Source: Undaria pinnatifida (Eukaryota; Sar; Phaeophyceae; Laminariales; Alariaceae). From it: a DNA stretch of 64,000 nt. Below are positions 22,244-36,000 of this stretch, piece by piece. A program made the position numbers and the translations under genes. How positions within the stretch are numbered: the stretch's first letter is position 1; the number at the start of each line of letters is the position of its first letter. The notes beneath the pieces were generated by a model. The model worked only from the letters and a program-made list of their open reading frames with translations, was not told the origin of the DNA and ran no database searches. Location of the stretch: positions 13,020,195 to 13,084,194 of the forward strand of contig JABAKD010000012.1 in assembly GCA_012845835.1 (NCBI GenBank), in the 5' to 3' direction.

Positions 22244-24317
22244 GTTGGGAATAGAAGTTCTGTGCACGTTTGGCACCACATCAGCAGCATCGTTAACAAC
22301 TTACCTAGGGTATCAATTCGGCTAGGGATCATTCTCGAAGAGACTCCCCTGGGTGGACGATGACACGCATCAATCGATTTTACCCCTCGCCGGCCTTTCA
22401 GGAATACTTTACCGCATGCACTCCAAAGTGTGCTTGAGGCGCGACACGAGAACATGAGTTCAGCACTCTCCTATTTTGTGGGATACAGTGCGTGCCACTC
22501 CAATATGATGATAGCTGCTCGGTGTGTGCCGCCAGGCAATGTTGAGCTGAAGTTCATTGTAAAGAGAACGCTTGATGTTTGTTCAGTTAAGCGATTCGTT
22601 CCCGACAATGGCGTTTCCTTTTTGTGGCAACGATCCAGAAAGTCAAGTGACTAAATTGGTCCAACTGGTAGTGCATTCTAACGAGCAATAAGGTCCACTC
22701 AACCGAGCACCTGGTTCCCGACTGTGGCAATCCTCTGTGGCACGTGCGAAGGCGAGGATCCAGAAGCTCAGGCGTCGGCAGCTGTCGGTTCGGGAGGGCT
22801 TCGCGCGCTCCCACTCTCGGTTACTACAGGTGTGGACCCATGTGCGGTAAGGGTGGAACGTTCGCCAGAACAGGCCTGGCCGGAAAAGCTCCTCAACTCA
22901 GCAGCTTTCCATTGTCTTTGGATCCGAGGTGTATTTTTCAACGATAAATACGACGCCCCCCGTCGGAATCGGGTTGACTTGATACCCTGGGGGCATCCCA
23001 AGTCCAAAATGGAGAACGCCGCCGTTTTTATAATATGTATGATCTGCTTTTGCTACTGCTATGTGATTCGCGTACCTGATATGGGGTCCGATGATGTGTG
23101 TTTGATTGTTGCATTGGACGTGGAAATATTGTCGTGGTTCCCTCTCCTCCTGCTGTACACCAACCACGCACACATACACCGTGACTACTGGCACAAAGAT
23201 AAAAGCTTCAAACACCACAGATGCCGTTGTATTTCTGATGCCATGCTGCTATTGTATACTGATTTTATGACAGCACACACTTCACGCACACATACCTGAT
23301 AGACAAAGAAGCGCACAAACTACGCATACGCACCACCTGTGGCCGTCACAAATAAGAGAGCTCACAGCACGGGTGCTGTTGAACCGTGAATGCCACAAGT
23401 ACTGAACCTTGATGGCCATGTGTAACGCAAAAAGACGAATGCACGACACCCGGTAAGTTATTCCTTTGATGGTGACACAGAACCAAATGCGAATTACCCG
23501 ATCAGAAAGATTAACTTTGTTTAAACACTATTTGTTCCATGCTTTGCGTTAGACGCGGTCACTGCACTCCCGTTAACTACAGTATTTGCCCCGGCTGCGG
23601 GAATGAACAAAAATACAGGGCGATGCAGGCTTCAAGATCCTTGCCGATGTGGAGCAACTTGTTGCCAGCACGTTCTCCCTTCTCCAGGAAATGAACCTAG
23701 AAGCAGACGCCGCTCCCGGGGACGAGGATCGGTCGCAGCAAATTCACGATCAGCAGGTGCACAACCAAACTCCGCGCACCACCTGAGGGCCACCACATGG
23801 GTGGCGCGTGCAACGATTGGGGCAGTGTGCTTTGGTCAACAGTCTCTGGATGCCAGGATTCCTCAATTAGCATATTACGCCCCATATCGTTGGAACACCA
23901 GATGTGTTTTACGGTGTTGGTCGTTGTATCCTTAGGCCGTGGGGTTGATCATCAAGTCGCCCCATTTTCCCTCTGAGTCGGGCTGGCGGGGCTGTTTATC
24001 GAGTTGCCCATTCATTTTTCCTCTGGATCGGGTTCGGTGCTGATGGTGAGGAGCCTCACAAAAAGTAAGTGCACCCCTGCCGTAGCATGAATAAGGTCGC
24101 TGTTACGTATTGTTTGAACCTAAGGCGCCCATTGGGTCCATCAGTGTACTTCGGGGTGGGAGTTGCTTCGCTTTACGCTTCGTTGATTCCGCGCAATGCA
24201 GCACCGTCGATGGAGACTGCGCCCCACCAGTCAACAATATACCCGGACTGGTTTTCAGCTTGTTATGTGGCCACGGGCTGGACTTCAGAGAAAGTAGCAA
24301 ATCGATGTGTGAAGATA

Positions 24318-24437
24318 CACCATCATCGTCATCGTTCATCATCATCACCATCATCACCATCATCGTCATAGTTCATCATCATCACCGTCATCACCATCAT
24401 CATCATCATCATTATCATCATCATCATCATCATGAGA
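24318..24437. repeat. (ATC)n-type microsatellite
   Basis: Imperfect CATCAT/CGTCAT/CACCAT triplets. It accounts for His- or Asp/Met-rich translations on both strands. Confidence 0.9.
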
Positions 24438-26794
24438 TCATCATCATATTCAAATGCTGTGGTGAAACATGAGTTTGTAAGTTTTTTTCTGGACGATAAC
24501 TGCGAACAGCGACTGGTTGCAGTAGGCGGTGCAAGATTGGCATACACATATTTGAATATAGATAGTATCTTCGGGTTGGTAGGAAGCACGGCCGTGACAA
24601 CTACTGAGTTTGAGTCTCCCCAGTTAGTGCGTGTCACGCGCAGGGGGGGGGGGAGAAGTTGTGTCAACAGGTACAATATAAAAGGAGTGGGGTGCGTAGC
24701 GGGAGGAGAGGTGGTATCCGTATTTCTGTGGTTCCACCTCGGCTACGACGGTATGGTTATGCATGCCGGGTCGGCACGCCAGCATCCACGGCGCATACCG
24801 TAGGGGGTAGGTTTTATCGCTCTTGCTGTGGGCCCATAGGGTGCTGAGGCACAACACTCGTACACGGGACGCGAACGCCGATCTCAAGAATGCGTACTGC
24901 TCCACGGAGTAATCACGCGTTTCCTACAGGCAGTTTTCATTGTTGATCGGACGCCTTGTAGCAGAGCGGAAACTGAGGGGCGCTGCTTCTACGCGGGATG
25001 GATGCGATTGGACGCGCGCTCCGATAAGGGTAGCACTCTTTGGCCCCAAAAAAACAGAAACGTTTAGTGAATGATGGGGCTCCTTAACCAAAAATTGTCA
25101 TATTGTCGTTTTGGTTTTGAAATATGATTTCGTTTTACACCGAGGCCTTGGGATTGGGCATCGGGTTGCACTTTCATTGTTCTCAAGGCATTTTTGTTTT
25201 TTGCGGGGTGGGGAGCTCTGCAAAATGAACAGTCTCAGAAAACACTCGGTGTCACCTCTACCGCAGCATGAGGCATTGGACGTCTTGATAATGACTACTG
25301 CTCCTACGCGGTGATCACGCGTTCCTAGCAGATATACTTCGTTAGTCATCAGATGCCTTGGGGTTTCACTATTGATGGGGTGCCTACTCAGTAGAGAGGG
25401 GAAATTGGTCCATGATTCCATACCAGTGTAGAGATCTCGAAATTTCACACAGGAGTTGAGTATGGCGCGGCACATAAGTAAGGGAGGCTTAGATGTGCAC
25501 AAGATGCCGAGCATATTTACGACACTGCGGGGTGCCTGTGCTGATCGGTATCGTGCGGCCGCAAGCATTGAGGGGATCGATAGCTTCAGTCGGGGTTTTA
25601 CATGGACCTCAGTTGCGTCGCGCGCACCTTGGCAAGCGAAGGAGTAGAACAGCTAGGGGGGATTGGGGAGGCACGCTTATTCGACCAGCGATCAAACGAA
25701 AAAAAAACTACATGTTAGCACGATGCCGGACGACCAGGGAAAACAACACATGCCCATACACACACCGCGCTGGTCATTGAGGTATGTAGGCATCGAGGTG
25801 ACCAGCTTCTATCGGATGAACACGTGTCCACCGGTGTTGGCGAACCGGAGCGTGAACACCACGAAACATGCTTACCCGCATGTATGCAATTCCTCAAATC
25901 GACGTAACTTTGCCGGGGCCAGTTTTCGCGTGGCTGAACAATATCAAACTCGGCTCCACGTTGCTCGAAAACCCAATCGGGCATGAATCAAAGCACCAGT
26001 TCCACTATGTGAAAAACACCTATTCTGCTCGAATTCTTCGAGTATGGGGGAGTCGTTGTCATGTACGGCCGTATTATGTCACACCATAAAGCGCCCCATC
26101 TCTATAATGCCGGGATGGAGCACATCGGGTTTCCATCGACCAGGCAGATATTACTTGCATCAAGCGCGAAGCGCACGCGCGCGGGGGGGGGGGGACTCAT
26201 TTTGTTGCTTGCTTTGGTCGTTTAAACATTGACCTCGCATCCATTTCGAGACGGAGCACCGTTCCTACTCCTACTAGAGGCAACGGCGGTGGGGTCGCAG
26301 GGGCCTGTACGTGGAAAGTTTGAGGCATAAGCTGACTGGTAGCTGTGGGCTCTGAAGATCAACGGTATGATTGATGCATACCACTGAGGAAGAAGGACGC
26401 AGTAATCAGACCTAAGAAGTGAAAAGGGCGATATCAGGTGCCATCGTACCTAACGACAGAACGAGATAGCTGAACGTTCAGCACGAACTCGCATCGATTA
26501 CTACATGCTATGGTTTATATACTGACGTAACGTCTTGGCCGTGACTCTGTATATAGAGCTACGGCACGACTCCGTCTCTCTGCTCGAACGGAGAACGTGC
26601 TACACCCTCGCGACACAGAAGACAAGAAGACACTATATATCACGATGCTGCCTCCTTACGTCCACGACGTAAGCGGCACGAACCCATGCTACATCGCACG
26701 CATGATGCTGCTATGCACATGTTGTACTGAATTCATAACAACTAGCACGGAGGCGAGCTAAAGCTTTATTTTTCCCATCCGCCGGAGGATAAAA

Positions 26795-26920
26795 AAAAAA
26801 AAAAAAGTTGTTGTTGTTGTTGCTGCTGCTGTTCTCACATTCACTCATCATTGCCATAATCAAGTCCGTGGTCATCGGACAGGCTCCAGTCACGCCGGAG
26901 TGGAATAGTACAATCGCAAA
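26795..26920 (-). mobile_element. AAC-tailed retroposon, copy 1
   Basis: On the reverse strand a conserved body (ACTCCGGCGTGACTGGAGCC, GACCACGGACTTGATTA, GTGAGAACAG) ends in (AGC)n(AAC)n followed by a T-run. Copies with the same body and an (AAC)n tail lie at 39338-39475 and 61377-61612, all in the same orientation. Confidence 0.6.
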
Positions 26921-27086
26921 TCCATGCCAGTAGTTTGACGAATGTTTTTTTATTTGTTCCTTGACAACGATAATTGCGTCATTGGCACAATAAATGGGCC
27001 CTTGCATACGACACGACCAGCCCTGTGGAATAACTCAACAGCGATCAACCCGAATAATTCTGGCGCACGAACCAATAACACCCCCG

Positions 27087-30000
27087 TCATCGGTCGGCAG
27101 ATCTCGCGCGATCTCGTGCTTCACTCGCCTCCTCCTCCTCGCCAACAGCCTCCTCAATCCCACCGAAACCTCCTCCACCCAATAAACCAGGAACATCTTC
27201 CCCTACTCCTGCTCCACGCGGTCGCAACACCTCTTCCCCTCGAGCTTTCCCTGCCCAGTCATCATCGTCGAACGTCCCCCACTCATCCCCCGCCTCCGCC
27301 CTCTGCGTGGCCTCCTTCTCCTCCTCCTCTTTCCTTTTCCGTACCGCGGAGGCCGATTGCGGTTTCTTATCGCTGCGGTACCCTTCCACATCCGAAAACA
27401 CTTCGCTCAGATCCACCACCGATTCCGCGGCCTCCCTTTCAAGGTCAGTCGACTGCGGGCTTCCCCTCGCCGCTGCTACGGTTGTCGAGAAGGGTTCGCC
27501 TGGCGCGAAGAGGTGGGGAGACTCGCGGGACTCGGACTCGAGAGCGCCGCCGGGGCCGGCTAGACGGCTTAGCTTGCGGCGGAGATCGTCGTCCTCTGTG
27601 TAGCTACCGTCATCTTTGTCGTCATCATCATCGTCCTCGTCGGGTCCTCCTCCGCTCAAGAGGTTCTGTTCCACCGGAAAAAGCGTGTTTCGTCAGGGTC
27701 AATACATTAACCAGGGCATGGCAAAAGGTTGTGATTGAAGGGTCAACACATCCATCAGAATTTGGATCATGATTGCGTCGTCCTCGGCGTTGCTACCGTC
27801 ATCATCGTCAGTGTCATGGTCGTTGTTGTCAACCTCGACAAGCCCTCCTCCGGTTGAGGAGGTTCTGCTCCACCGGAAAATACGTGTTTTTCGTCTGGGA
27901 TAATTCAAGTATCAGAACTTGGAACATGCCGTGGCTAATCCCTTTAAAACTGCACCCGGGTTTCGGAGGACCAATGGCTTGAATTGCCGTAGGATAAGCT
28001 TTTCGCACTTCTAAAGGAGCAACCCGTGTACTACTGCACAAACTATCCTACATAATCTCCATGTGGTTGTTCCCATATACGTGGGAGCAGTTCTGAAGGC
28101 GCTAAGCGCCCCGAACGGCGCAGACGTAAAGCATGTGAGGGCAGGGTCCCAGCGCGCTTCACACCGCCCCATTCTGGCCACCTCGTCCGTCGTTGGCAGC
28201 AAAGCCAAATACGTATAACCCCTCCTATGAAATTCCATGCTGATTCTCTCGACAACGCCGAGAGCCAATAAACACCGAGCGATGTCTCTATGGACGCGTG
28301 CTGCGACAAAGGTACTATTAATAGCGTATGTTGGCTCAAATATTATTTGAATGACGGGGCTCCTTAGACCAAAATCGTCGGAACGTCGTTCTTTTTTTTC
28401 TGCCAATATGATTTGTTTGCATACTTACAGTTGGCCACGGCTTTGGTCGTCGGTTTGCATTCCAGTTGACGCAAAATTAGTTTTCGGGGTGAGGCATAGA
28501 TAGAAGTCCTGATCAGGTTAAGAGCCCCAGAAAAAAAATGGTGCACCTCTGCCGTAGCACGTGTCCATGGTAACATACGAGAACATATGTAGCTGTTGCT
28601 GGGAACTCGGCGCAGAAGGAAGTTAGAAGCTGTCGTCGACATGTATGTGTCGTTGCTTGGCGGCGGCGGTCTTTCGCCTCTTTCCCTCGCTGACAACGCA
28701 GTCAACCAAGATAATAGAGTCTATACAGATGTCGCTACTGTCGGAGCTCGCGCAGCAGCATATGTGAAACTTTCGTCAATTCGTGTTCGTGGTTGGTCGG
28801 CGGCTGTTTTTGGTCGAGCAATCTGGCTTGAGCGGTCTCGAAAGGGCTCCCCACTACTTGAGGCGGTGTTTATCAGACACGCGCATCCGCTCGTAGTAAC
28901 ACAGCTACGGGTGAGGTCCCATTCTGTCCGCGGATGGCGTCCATCCTGAACTTACAACGCTGGGTGAACGAGGACGATGAAAATTTCTTTCAAGCGAACA
29001 ATCACCACATTCGGAAAAAAATGGAAAACGATATGTCTGGGACACCGGAGGGTCTCTACGGCACATGGGAACAAGAGGTGGAGACGACAAACAAACAAAA
29101 CAAGATACCAGAACGCATGAGGATTTTTTAGCTGAAAAACACTAATAAAAACGGTGCGAGTTGAAGAAAAACAACCAAACCGTTTTCTGCGTACCAGATA
29201 CCAGGTACTATCGTGCGCATTTTCGAGATAAACGGCATCGTTTTCATACGATGTTAATTGGTATGTACGATGTGTATACTTGTACCTGTCCACGGATGGC
29301 GTCCGTCAACTTCTTGATCTCCTCCTTCTCTTCCGTGTCCATCCTAGCGTCCGGTCTCATCTTTCGATTCCACAGGCCCGAAGCGCTTTGGCGGCGCATT
29401 TCCAGGTCCTCTGCCTCGTACTCTCGAATACGCCGGAGCTTGCTCTGAAGGGGTAATCAAGGAGGCGTTGTCGAAAGGGGGGGCATCGGCAAAGGGAGGG
29501 AAGCGCAGTGCGTGGGATTTCGGCAAGGAAGACGGAGCAAGGAGGGCGTAACCGTGCAATGGGGAAGCCTGGAGCGGGGTAACGCAGGCGTGGGAATAGC
29601 CTATACCTGGTACGTGGTATCCATTAAGCTGGCATATTTGGACAGTTTTTAACGCATAAAAGTAGAGACTAATTGGGAGTTTTTCGAGCATAACGGGAAC
29701 ACGGTCCTGATGCCACCGCAACGGCCCACGACCTAGGTACCGCCGCTGCCACTTAGGCTTACCTCCATGCTGTCCTGCTCGGCTTTCTGTGCGGCCCATT
29801 CGTCGACCTCCTTGCAGAGATAAGCCACCCGCTCTTCCGACAGCAGCACTTCCAAGTTTGAGCCGACCTCGAGAACCTTGTAGGATCGGTGGGTGGGTGT
29901 GTGGGTTGGGGGGGGGGTCAACTGCGGCATGCGCTAACCATGAATCGGGATCTTTGAACTGCTGCTGAAGAGCGCTCCCGTTAAGGCGTCAACACACCAA

Positions 30001-33000
30001 CAGTGCGCTTCTGAAACACAACAAAAAAATGCATTGCCACCCAAAAATACGGTGTTTCGTGGCGTCCTTCTTCTTTCCCTATCCCCCCGCCCCCCCCCGC
30101 CCCCACCCCATCCCTCCCTCCCTCCCTCACCCCTCCCTGTCCCCATCAACTCTCACCATCAAATATGTCAGAAGACGTCAGTTGTCGGCGCCTTCAGTCA
30201 AACCTCCGACATTAAAACTAATATATACGTCTAGACCACCGTCCGTCACAGACCCAAACTGCTGTCTCCTGACATCTTCTTCCTCCTCTTCCCCCTCCCC
30301 CTTTCTCTACAAATCCTCACCATCGCCCGCAGATCCTGGTCAGGGAAGTCATCTCCCTGCGCTTGGTAGTAGTCCACGATGTTTGTTGCGGTACGCTTGA
30401 AGCCGCGCACGTGCATGGAGGGAAGCGTCTCGATCGTTATGTTCAGCAACGCGAACCGCTCTTCCGGTTCGCGCAGCCGAAGGACATGCGAAATCGCCTG
30501 GATATGGGCAGGGAAGGGGGTGAGAGAAGGGGGCGAGGGGGGAGTTTCGTTCAGCTGCGCTTGCCAGAATAGGAATATTCGATAGGCGCCGTTTACTTCA
30601 CGTCCCGGAGGAACGTAATTAATGTAGCGCCGGGAAGGGAGGGAAGGAGAAACGGAAGGCCGTGGGCGGGGGGGGAGGGAGGGAGCGATGGGGGGTGGGA
30701 CAGGAGTAGAGACAACGCTTGCGTCCCTTGTCGAGTTCAAAACGAGGTTCCTCAGCTCCGCCCCTCACAATCCCCCAAAAAACATCGTTCGGTGCAAAGA
30801 TACAAGAACCAGACCTCTGTATGCTGTCACTCACCTCGACGTCTTCGTAGACGCTTTTTTGAAGCTCCGCCATGACGCCCTTTTGGATTACGCCCAACAC
30901 CTGAAGCCATCTCGTGGGCTCACGGTCAGGGTCCAGGCCGCTCTTGGAGATCTCTTCCCGCTCCTGCATGATCGCGTAGCCCATGTATGCCACGAAATTG
31001 TCGTCCAGCAGAGGTTTCATGTACCGGATCTTTTGGCCGGAGGGGGGGAGGGAGGGAGGGCGGGAGGGAAGGGGGGAGGGGGGAAGGAGAGAGAGGGAGG
31101 GGGTAGTTTAGAGTAATCCCTTAGCATGCACTCAATTTTTGTTTCGCAGTGTTGCCGTGGAGGCGGTTCAGAAGAGGAGAGGGGGGGGTCGAGATCGCGA
31201 TGGTAAAGGAGAATAAGGCGAGCTTTTGGCCTGCTGCATAAAGCGCCGTGTGTCTCTAGCCAGCTCAGCACTTTTGAACTCTTGACCCTGAGTGTTTAAA
31301 TAGCGCAGCATGACCACTAGCAGCACGGCCACCACCACCATTCATACGACAACCACCACCACCATAACCACAACCCTCACTAGCATCTCCGCCTTCCCAC
31401 CAAACACGCCTTAACCAGCCATCAATTCCCTGACCCTATCATTACCCACCAGCGACGTTACATCTTCACGAGTCGGCTCGCAGATGTCCGTATCCACCAC
31501 CACTTGAAGCACAACAATCACCACCAACAGCGCAAAAATCCCCCACGACCATCCCCACCATCCCACCAAACACGCCTTTAAAAATAAACCCACTTGTTTT
31601 AAAAAACACTTCTTGGAATTGTAGTTGAAAAAACGCTGTGGCGAAGATTACAACAAACGCCTATTTCACCCACGAACTCCCATACCAACCCCAACCTTGT
31701 CAGGCAGTGATTCCATATCTTCAAGAGCCGCTTCGCAGATGTCCCGAATTTTCTCCAACTGCTGAATCTCCAGCCTCTGGTGCATGTCCGCCAGCTGCTG
31801 AACGGTGTTTACCGCCGCCTGATTGGCCGCGTGCATCGCGGTGCGCTCCTCTTCGTCCGCCTTCCATTTTCAAGCGGCAAAGGTTACGCGGCACAACGAA
31901 AAGGAGAAAAATGACGGACACGTTTCTCAGCTTGCTACGTTGAAAAAATACTTTGCCACCAGTAAAATATTTCCAGAGTTGAGTATATATCGACCGATTT
32001 CGTTGGTCAATAATTTACAATTGACTTGTTTTGAGGTCTATTCGCCAGAGAACACCTCAGACCACCCCCAAAAACGCCTTCTCCATTCTCTCTTGGGGAT
32101 CCTCGCGCGCATGGCGAGAATGTAGTAACGGTCGAGGTCCAGGCTGGCCCATGTTACGGTAGAGGTTTACCGATTTGTTTCTCGGGTTGACGCGTGCTAC
32201 GATAGAGGTGCACCACTTTTTTTCTCAATACTACCCCTCAATTTGGGAGCTTAAGATCCCTCCCAAAAACTTATTTGGAGCAAAAAAAACAAAACTGCTA
32301 CCGGATAAAAAAATCCCAAGGCCTAGGTACACGACGAGAATCATCATGCAAAAAAAAAATGGCGTATTGCCGACGATTTGGGGTTAAGGAGCCCCGTCAT
32401 TCAGAAAACCATTTCGGACCAAAAGTGCGACCTCGATCGAAGCACGCGTCGAAATTTTCACTTGAGGACATCTACATTCCACCAAAAAAACTGTTTTTAA
32501 TAAACTTGAAGAGGAAAGCCCGATTGGCACAGCCCATCTATAGCCCAGGCGTAGAGAAAATTACAAAGCAACGCAACGCAACGCAACGCAACGCAACGCA
32601 ACGCAACGCAACGCAAAAAAAAAAAAAAAAAATGACAATCCGACGACTTTGGGTTAAGGAGCCCGGCCATTCAGAAAATATTTTAGCTACGTAAAAAGTG
32701 TCACCCCGATCGTAACAAAAATCGGCTCCAATACCAATGTCCAAGAATACCTCAGGAAAGATATGCATGCGAGGCCTAAGGACCAGAGATCCCACGTAAT
32801 GCATGCCCCAGATGTCTGAAGGCCAGAGAACACCCCCCCCTCCCCCCGCGCCGCTCGACGGTATTTGCGAGGCACATTGGAGGACGCGCTGACCAGAAAA
32901 AATACGCCCGTGTCCCCCGCCACACCCGCATCCTCACCTTGGGAATCCTCGCCCGCATGGCCAGGATATAGTACCGGTCGAGGTACAGCTCAGAGTATAC

Positions 33001-36000
33001 CGCGGTGATCGAGTTCCATATATCCTTCGGGCTCTTTAGCAACTCCCCGATGAGAATGTCCACCGATGCCATCGTCTTCGTCAGCTCCTCCTCATCCAGC
33101 GAGGCCATTTCGTCCGCAGTCAGCTCCAGGACTGAAACATTCAAAATAAAATTGAAGGGAGACGAACGAAAATTGAAAGAAAACTGGGTGAAAAAAAATG
33201 GAATTCCCATATATAGGCTTCGGGCTCTCCCCGATGAAAGCGTCCACCAACACCACAAACTCCGCTAGCTCCTTCTCGTCCAGCGAGGCCATCTCATCGG
33301 CAGTCCGCTCTACGACTATTTTAGGAAAGCACGCGGGGGGTGATGAGCGGTTGACGCTAGCTGCAGCAGATTTGCATCTAATCCTAATTAGCAAACCCCG
33401 AAGGCGGCATCCATGACCTCATCGCCAGAGCACAGAGGAGGCAAGGGATAGTGCGGGGAAGGCGCGGGAAGGCGCGGGGGGGGGGCTCGACGTAAACGCT
33501 TGTGCTACAAACCTCAAAACTCGTGACCTCTCTCGCCCCAACCCTTCCCCTCCTCCCCCAACCACGACGTGAAACCAAAACAACCACCAGTTTACCTGGG
33601 GATAGTGCAGAGAAGGGACGAGGGGGGGCGGGAGTTCATTCGAAACAAACGCGTTTTCTTAAAACCTCCTCATCCATGCCCCCCCCCTCCCCCCCCCTTC
33701 CCTTCAGCCAGGACGCGAAACCAAACCAACTCCCGGTTATTACCTGGATCTCCATACTCATCATACATGGTGTACGTGCCCGACTGCTGCCCCTCCTCCG
33801 ACACCCCCGGCATTTTCGTTCGCTCTCCATCCCCCGCCCCATCTCCCGCCTCCTTCCTCCCTCCCTTGTTCAGGCCGCCGCCTATCGGCTGGGGAGGCCC
33901 CGAGAATATGTCGATGCCCCCCCTCAACCCGGTATCTCCGCCGATCATGACTTCCAGCTGAGCTAGGTCGGCCTGCGCTGGTATTGTGGCCTGCGTTAAC
34001 GACAGGGAGGGGGAGGACATCAGACAGATCACGATGCAGGTCATCTCTCTATATTTACCTTTGTGAGACGTTGTGCAAGAGCCCGTATCGTACAGGTCCA
34101 TCCCACCTGGAAAACATGTGCGCAAGAGCCGTGCAAAACAAATCCCAACACCACCACATGTGCACAAGAGCCGTGCAAGACAAATCCCACCACCACCACA
34201 TGTGTGCAAGAGCCGTGCAAAACAAATCCCACCACCACCACCACCGCCACCACCACCACCACCACCGCCACCACCACCACCACCACCACCACCCCAACTA
34301 CCACCGCCACCCCCACAGACACCAACAGCAATATGAACCAAACCAACACCCCACCCACCAACACTAACACCGAATACCGCCAGTCTTACCAACACCACCG
34401 CCTGCAAGCCTGGTCGTTCCTTCCTCTCCTCCAAGCGTCTTCCCCGACCTCAATCCAGAGCCACCACCCCCACCCCCACCACCACCACCACCACCACCAC
34501 CACCACCACCACCACCTACAGCCACCGCCACCGCCACCACCCCCACCCCCACCCCCACCCGCACCCAACCACCCCCATCGACACCTACCACTAACCCCGC
34601 GCCGGCCCACCCCACCCAACTTTACCAACGCCAATATCAAACCTGGTCGGTTCCGCCCCTCCTGGACGCGTCTTTTCCGGCCTCAAACAGGGACAGCAGC
34701 TCCGACTCCGACGTGTCGTTGTTAGCGCGAACGCCCCTCAAAAACTCATCAAACCCTTCCGAGCCCTCCTTGCCCACCACCTGCTCCTCGCCTTTCTGTC
34801 CTTTCTGAAACATCAAACAGCATTGGAAAGCGGTTGGGTTGGGTTGGGTTGGGTTGGGTTGGGTTGGGTTGGGTTGGGTTGGGTTGGGTTGGGTTGGGTT
34901 GGGTTGGGTTGGGTTGGGTTGGGTTGGGTTGGGTTGGGTTGGGTTGGGTTGGGTTGGGTTGGGTTGGGTTGAGTTGGGTTGGGTTGGGCTGGGCTGGGCT
35001 GGGTTGGGTTGGGGTTGGCTGAATAGGGTGGCGTGGGGTGGGGTGGGGCGGGGTGGTCATGGTACCCAAAAGGGATATAGGACTATCATACTCAAGTCTT
35101 ATTTAAGGGGGGGGGGGTGGGGTCATAAAAAATTTCCAAGGTGTTTATGAAAAACGTATGCCACTTTAAACGGCCGACGCATAACGTAGCTTGCAAAGCT
35201 GAGTATCGACCACTCCATCCGTCAAACGCACAGCTGATTCACTCGGAAAAAAATCAGCAATGTTCAGCGGGGCGACATGAACTTATCACCATGTCATGGT
35301 ACCCAAAAGGGATATAGGACTATCATACTCAAGTCTTATTTAAGGGGGGGGGTGGGGTCATAAAAAATTTCCAAGGTGTTTATGAAAAACGTATGCCACT
35401 TTAAACGGCTGACGCATAACGTAGCTTGCAAAGCTGAGTATCGACCACTCCATCCGTCAAACGCACAGCTGATTCACTCGGAAAAAAATCAGCAATGGTC
35501 AGCGGGGCGACATGAACTTATCACCATGGCCTCGAATAGGCCCAGTACTTCCTCCTCGGACTTAGTGGTAAAAAATCTGACTTACAACACGTCGGAGGGG
35601 GGTGATAAAAAACTGCACAGCATTTTTTTTTAGTGCATTTGTTTACGGTACTCCATACATCTGGAGGGTGATAAAAATCGTTTCATGTATACCACTGCAG
35701 CTTTACTCTTGTAAACAACGTCAGTGGGAAGGTATCCATCCTTTTGGGACTTGATTCTATCTTGATTATAGTATAGTGACAAAAAAACGAAGATCGCGAC
35801 ATTTTCAAGGCGTCTACGAGTAGTACTAGCGTGAGCGCGCAGCAGTACGAGTTGGGATCATTCTTCCACCCGTCCCGTGCGCGTCTGTGAATATGTTGTA
35901 GTGTAGTTCGGACACCAAATATATCATCGCCAACCCTCAAGGGCCGATGCCGTCATCGGCCATTTTCGTCGTCAAATATTATTTCTGAAGTCTCACAGAG

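Larger units (their letters stand above)
19538..27086. other. Intergenic stretch with repeats, no convincing gene
   Basis: 19700-19930 and 36060-36310 are diverged copies of one repeat (both with 'ggacagatc', 'gtagctcatg' and 'GGGTTGGAT.*GTACT' landmarks). 22560-22760 holds two loose ~100-bp repeats around CGTTCCCGAC. 25010-25275 is a MITE copy (GATGGGGCTCCTTAACC ... CACCTCTACCGCAGCATGAG). 24030-24095 is the 3' end of another. 26100-26175 recurs at 62845-62930 (GACCAGGCAGATATT, AAGCGCGAAGCGC). No frame is supported as coding. Confidence 0.55.

Noticed and set aside
22724-23299. 191-codon forward frame
   Set aside because: No ATG near the start, no domain, spans loose repeats; composition changes along the frame.
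34041-34725. Several long frames rich in His/Pro/Gly/Val/Trp on both strands
   Set aside because: They translate the (ACC)n tracts in intron 6.
34831-35015. A telomere or chromosome end
   Set aside because: The unit is TTGGG, not TTAGGG, and it lies inside an intron with exons on both sides.
34749-35150. PTQPN- and VGLGW-repeat proteins
   Set aside because: Pure products of the (TTGGG)n array; all frames are open because the repeat has no stop codons.
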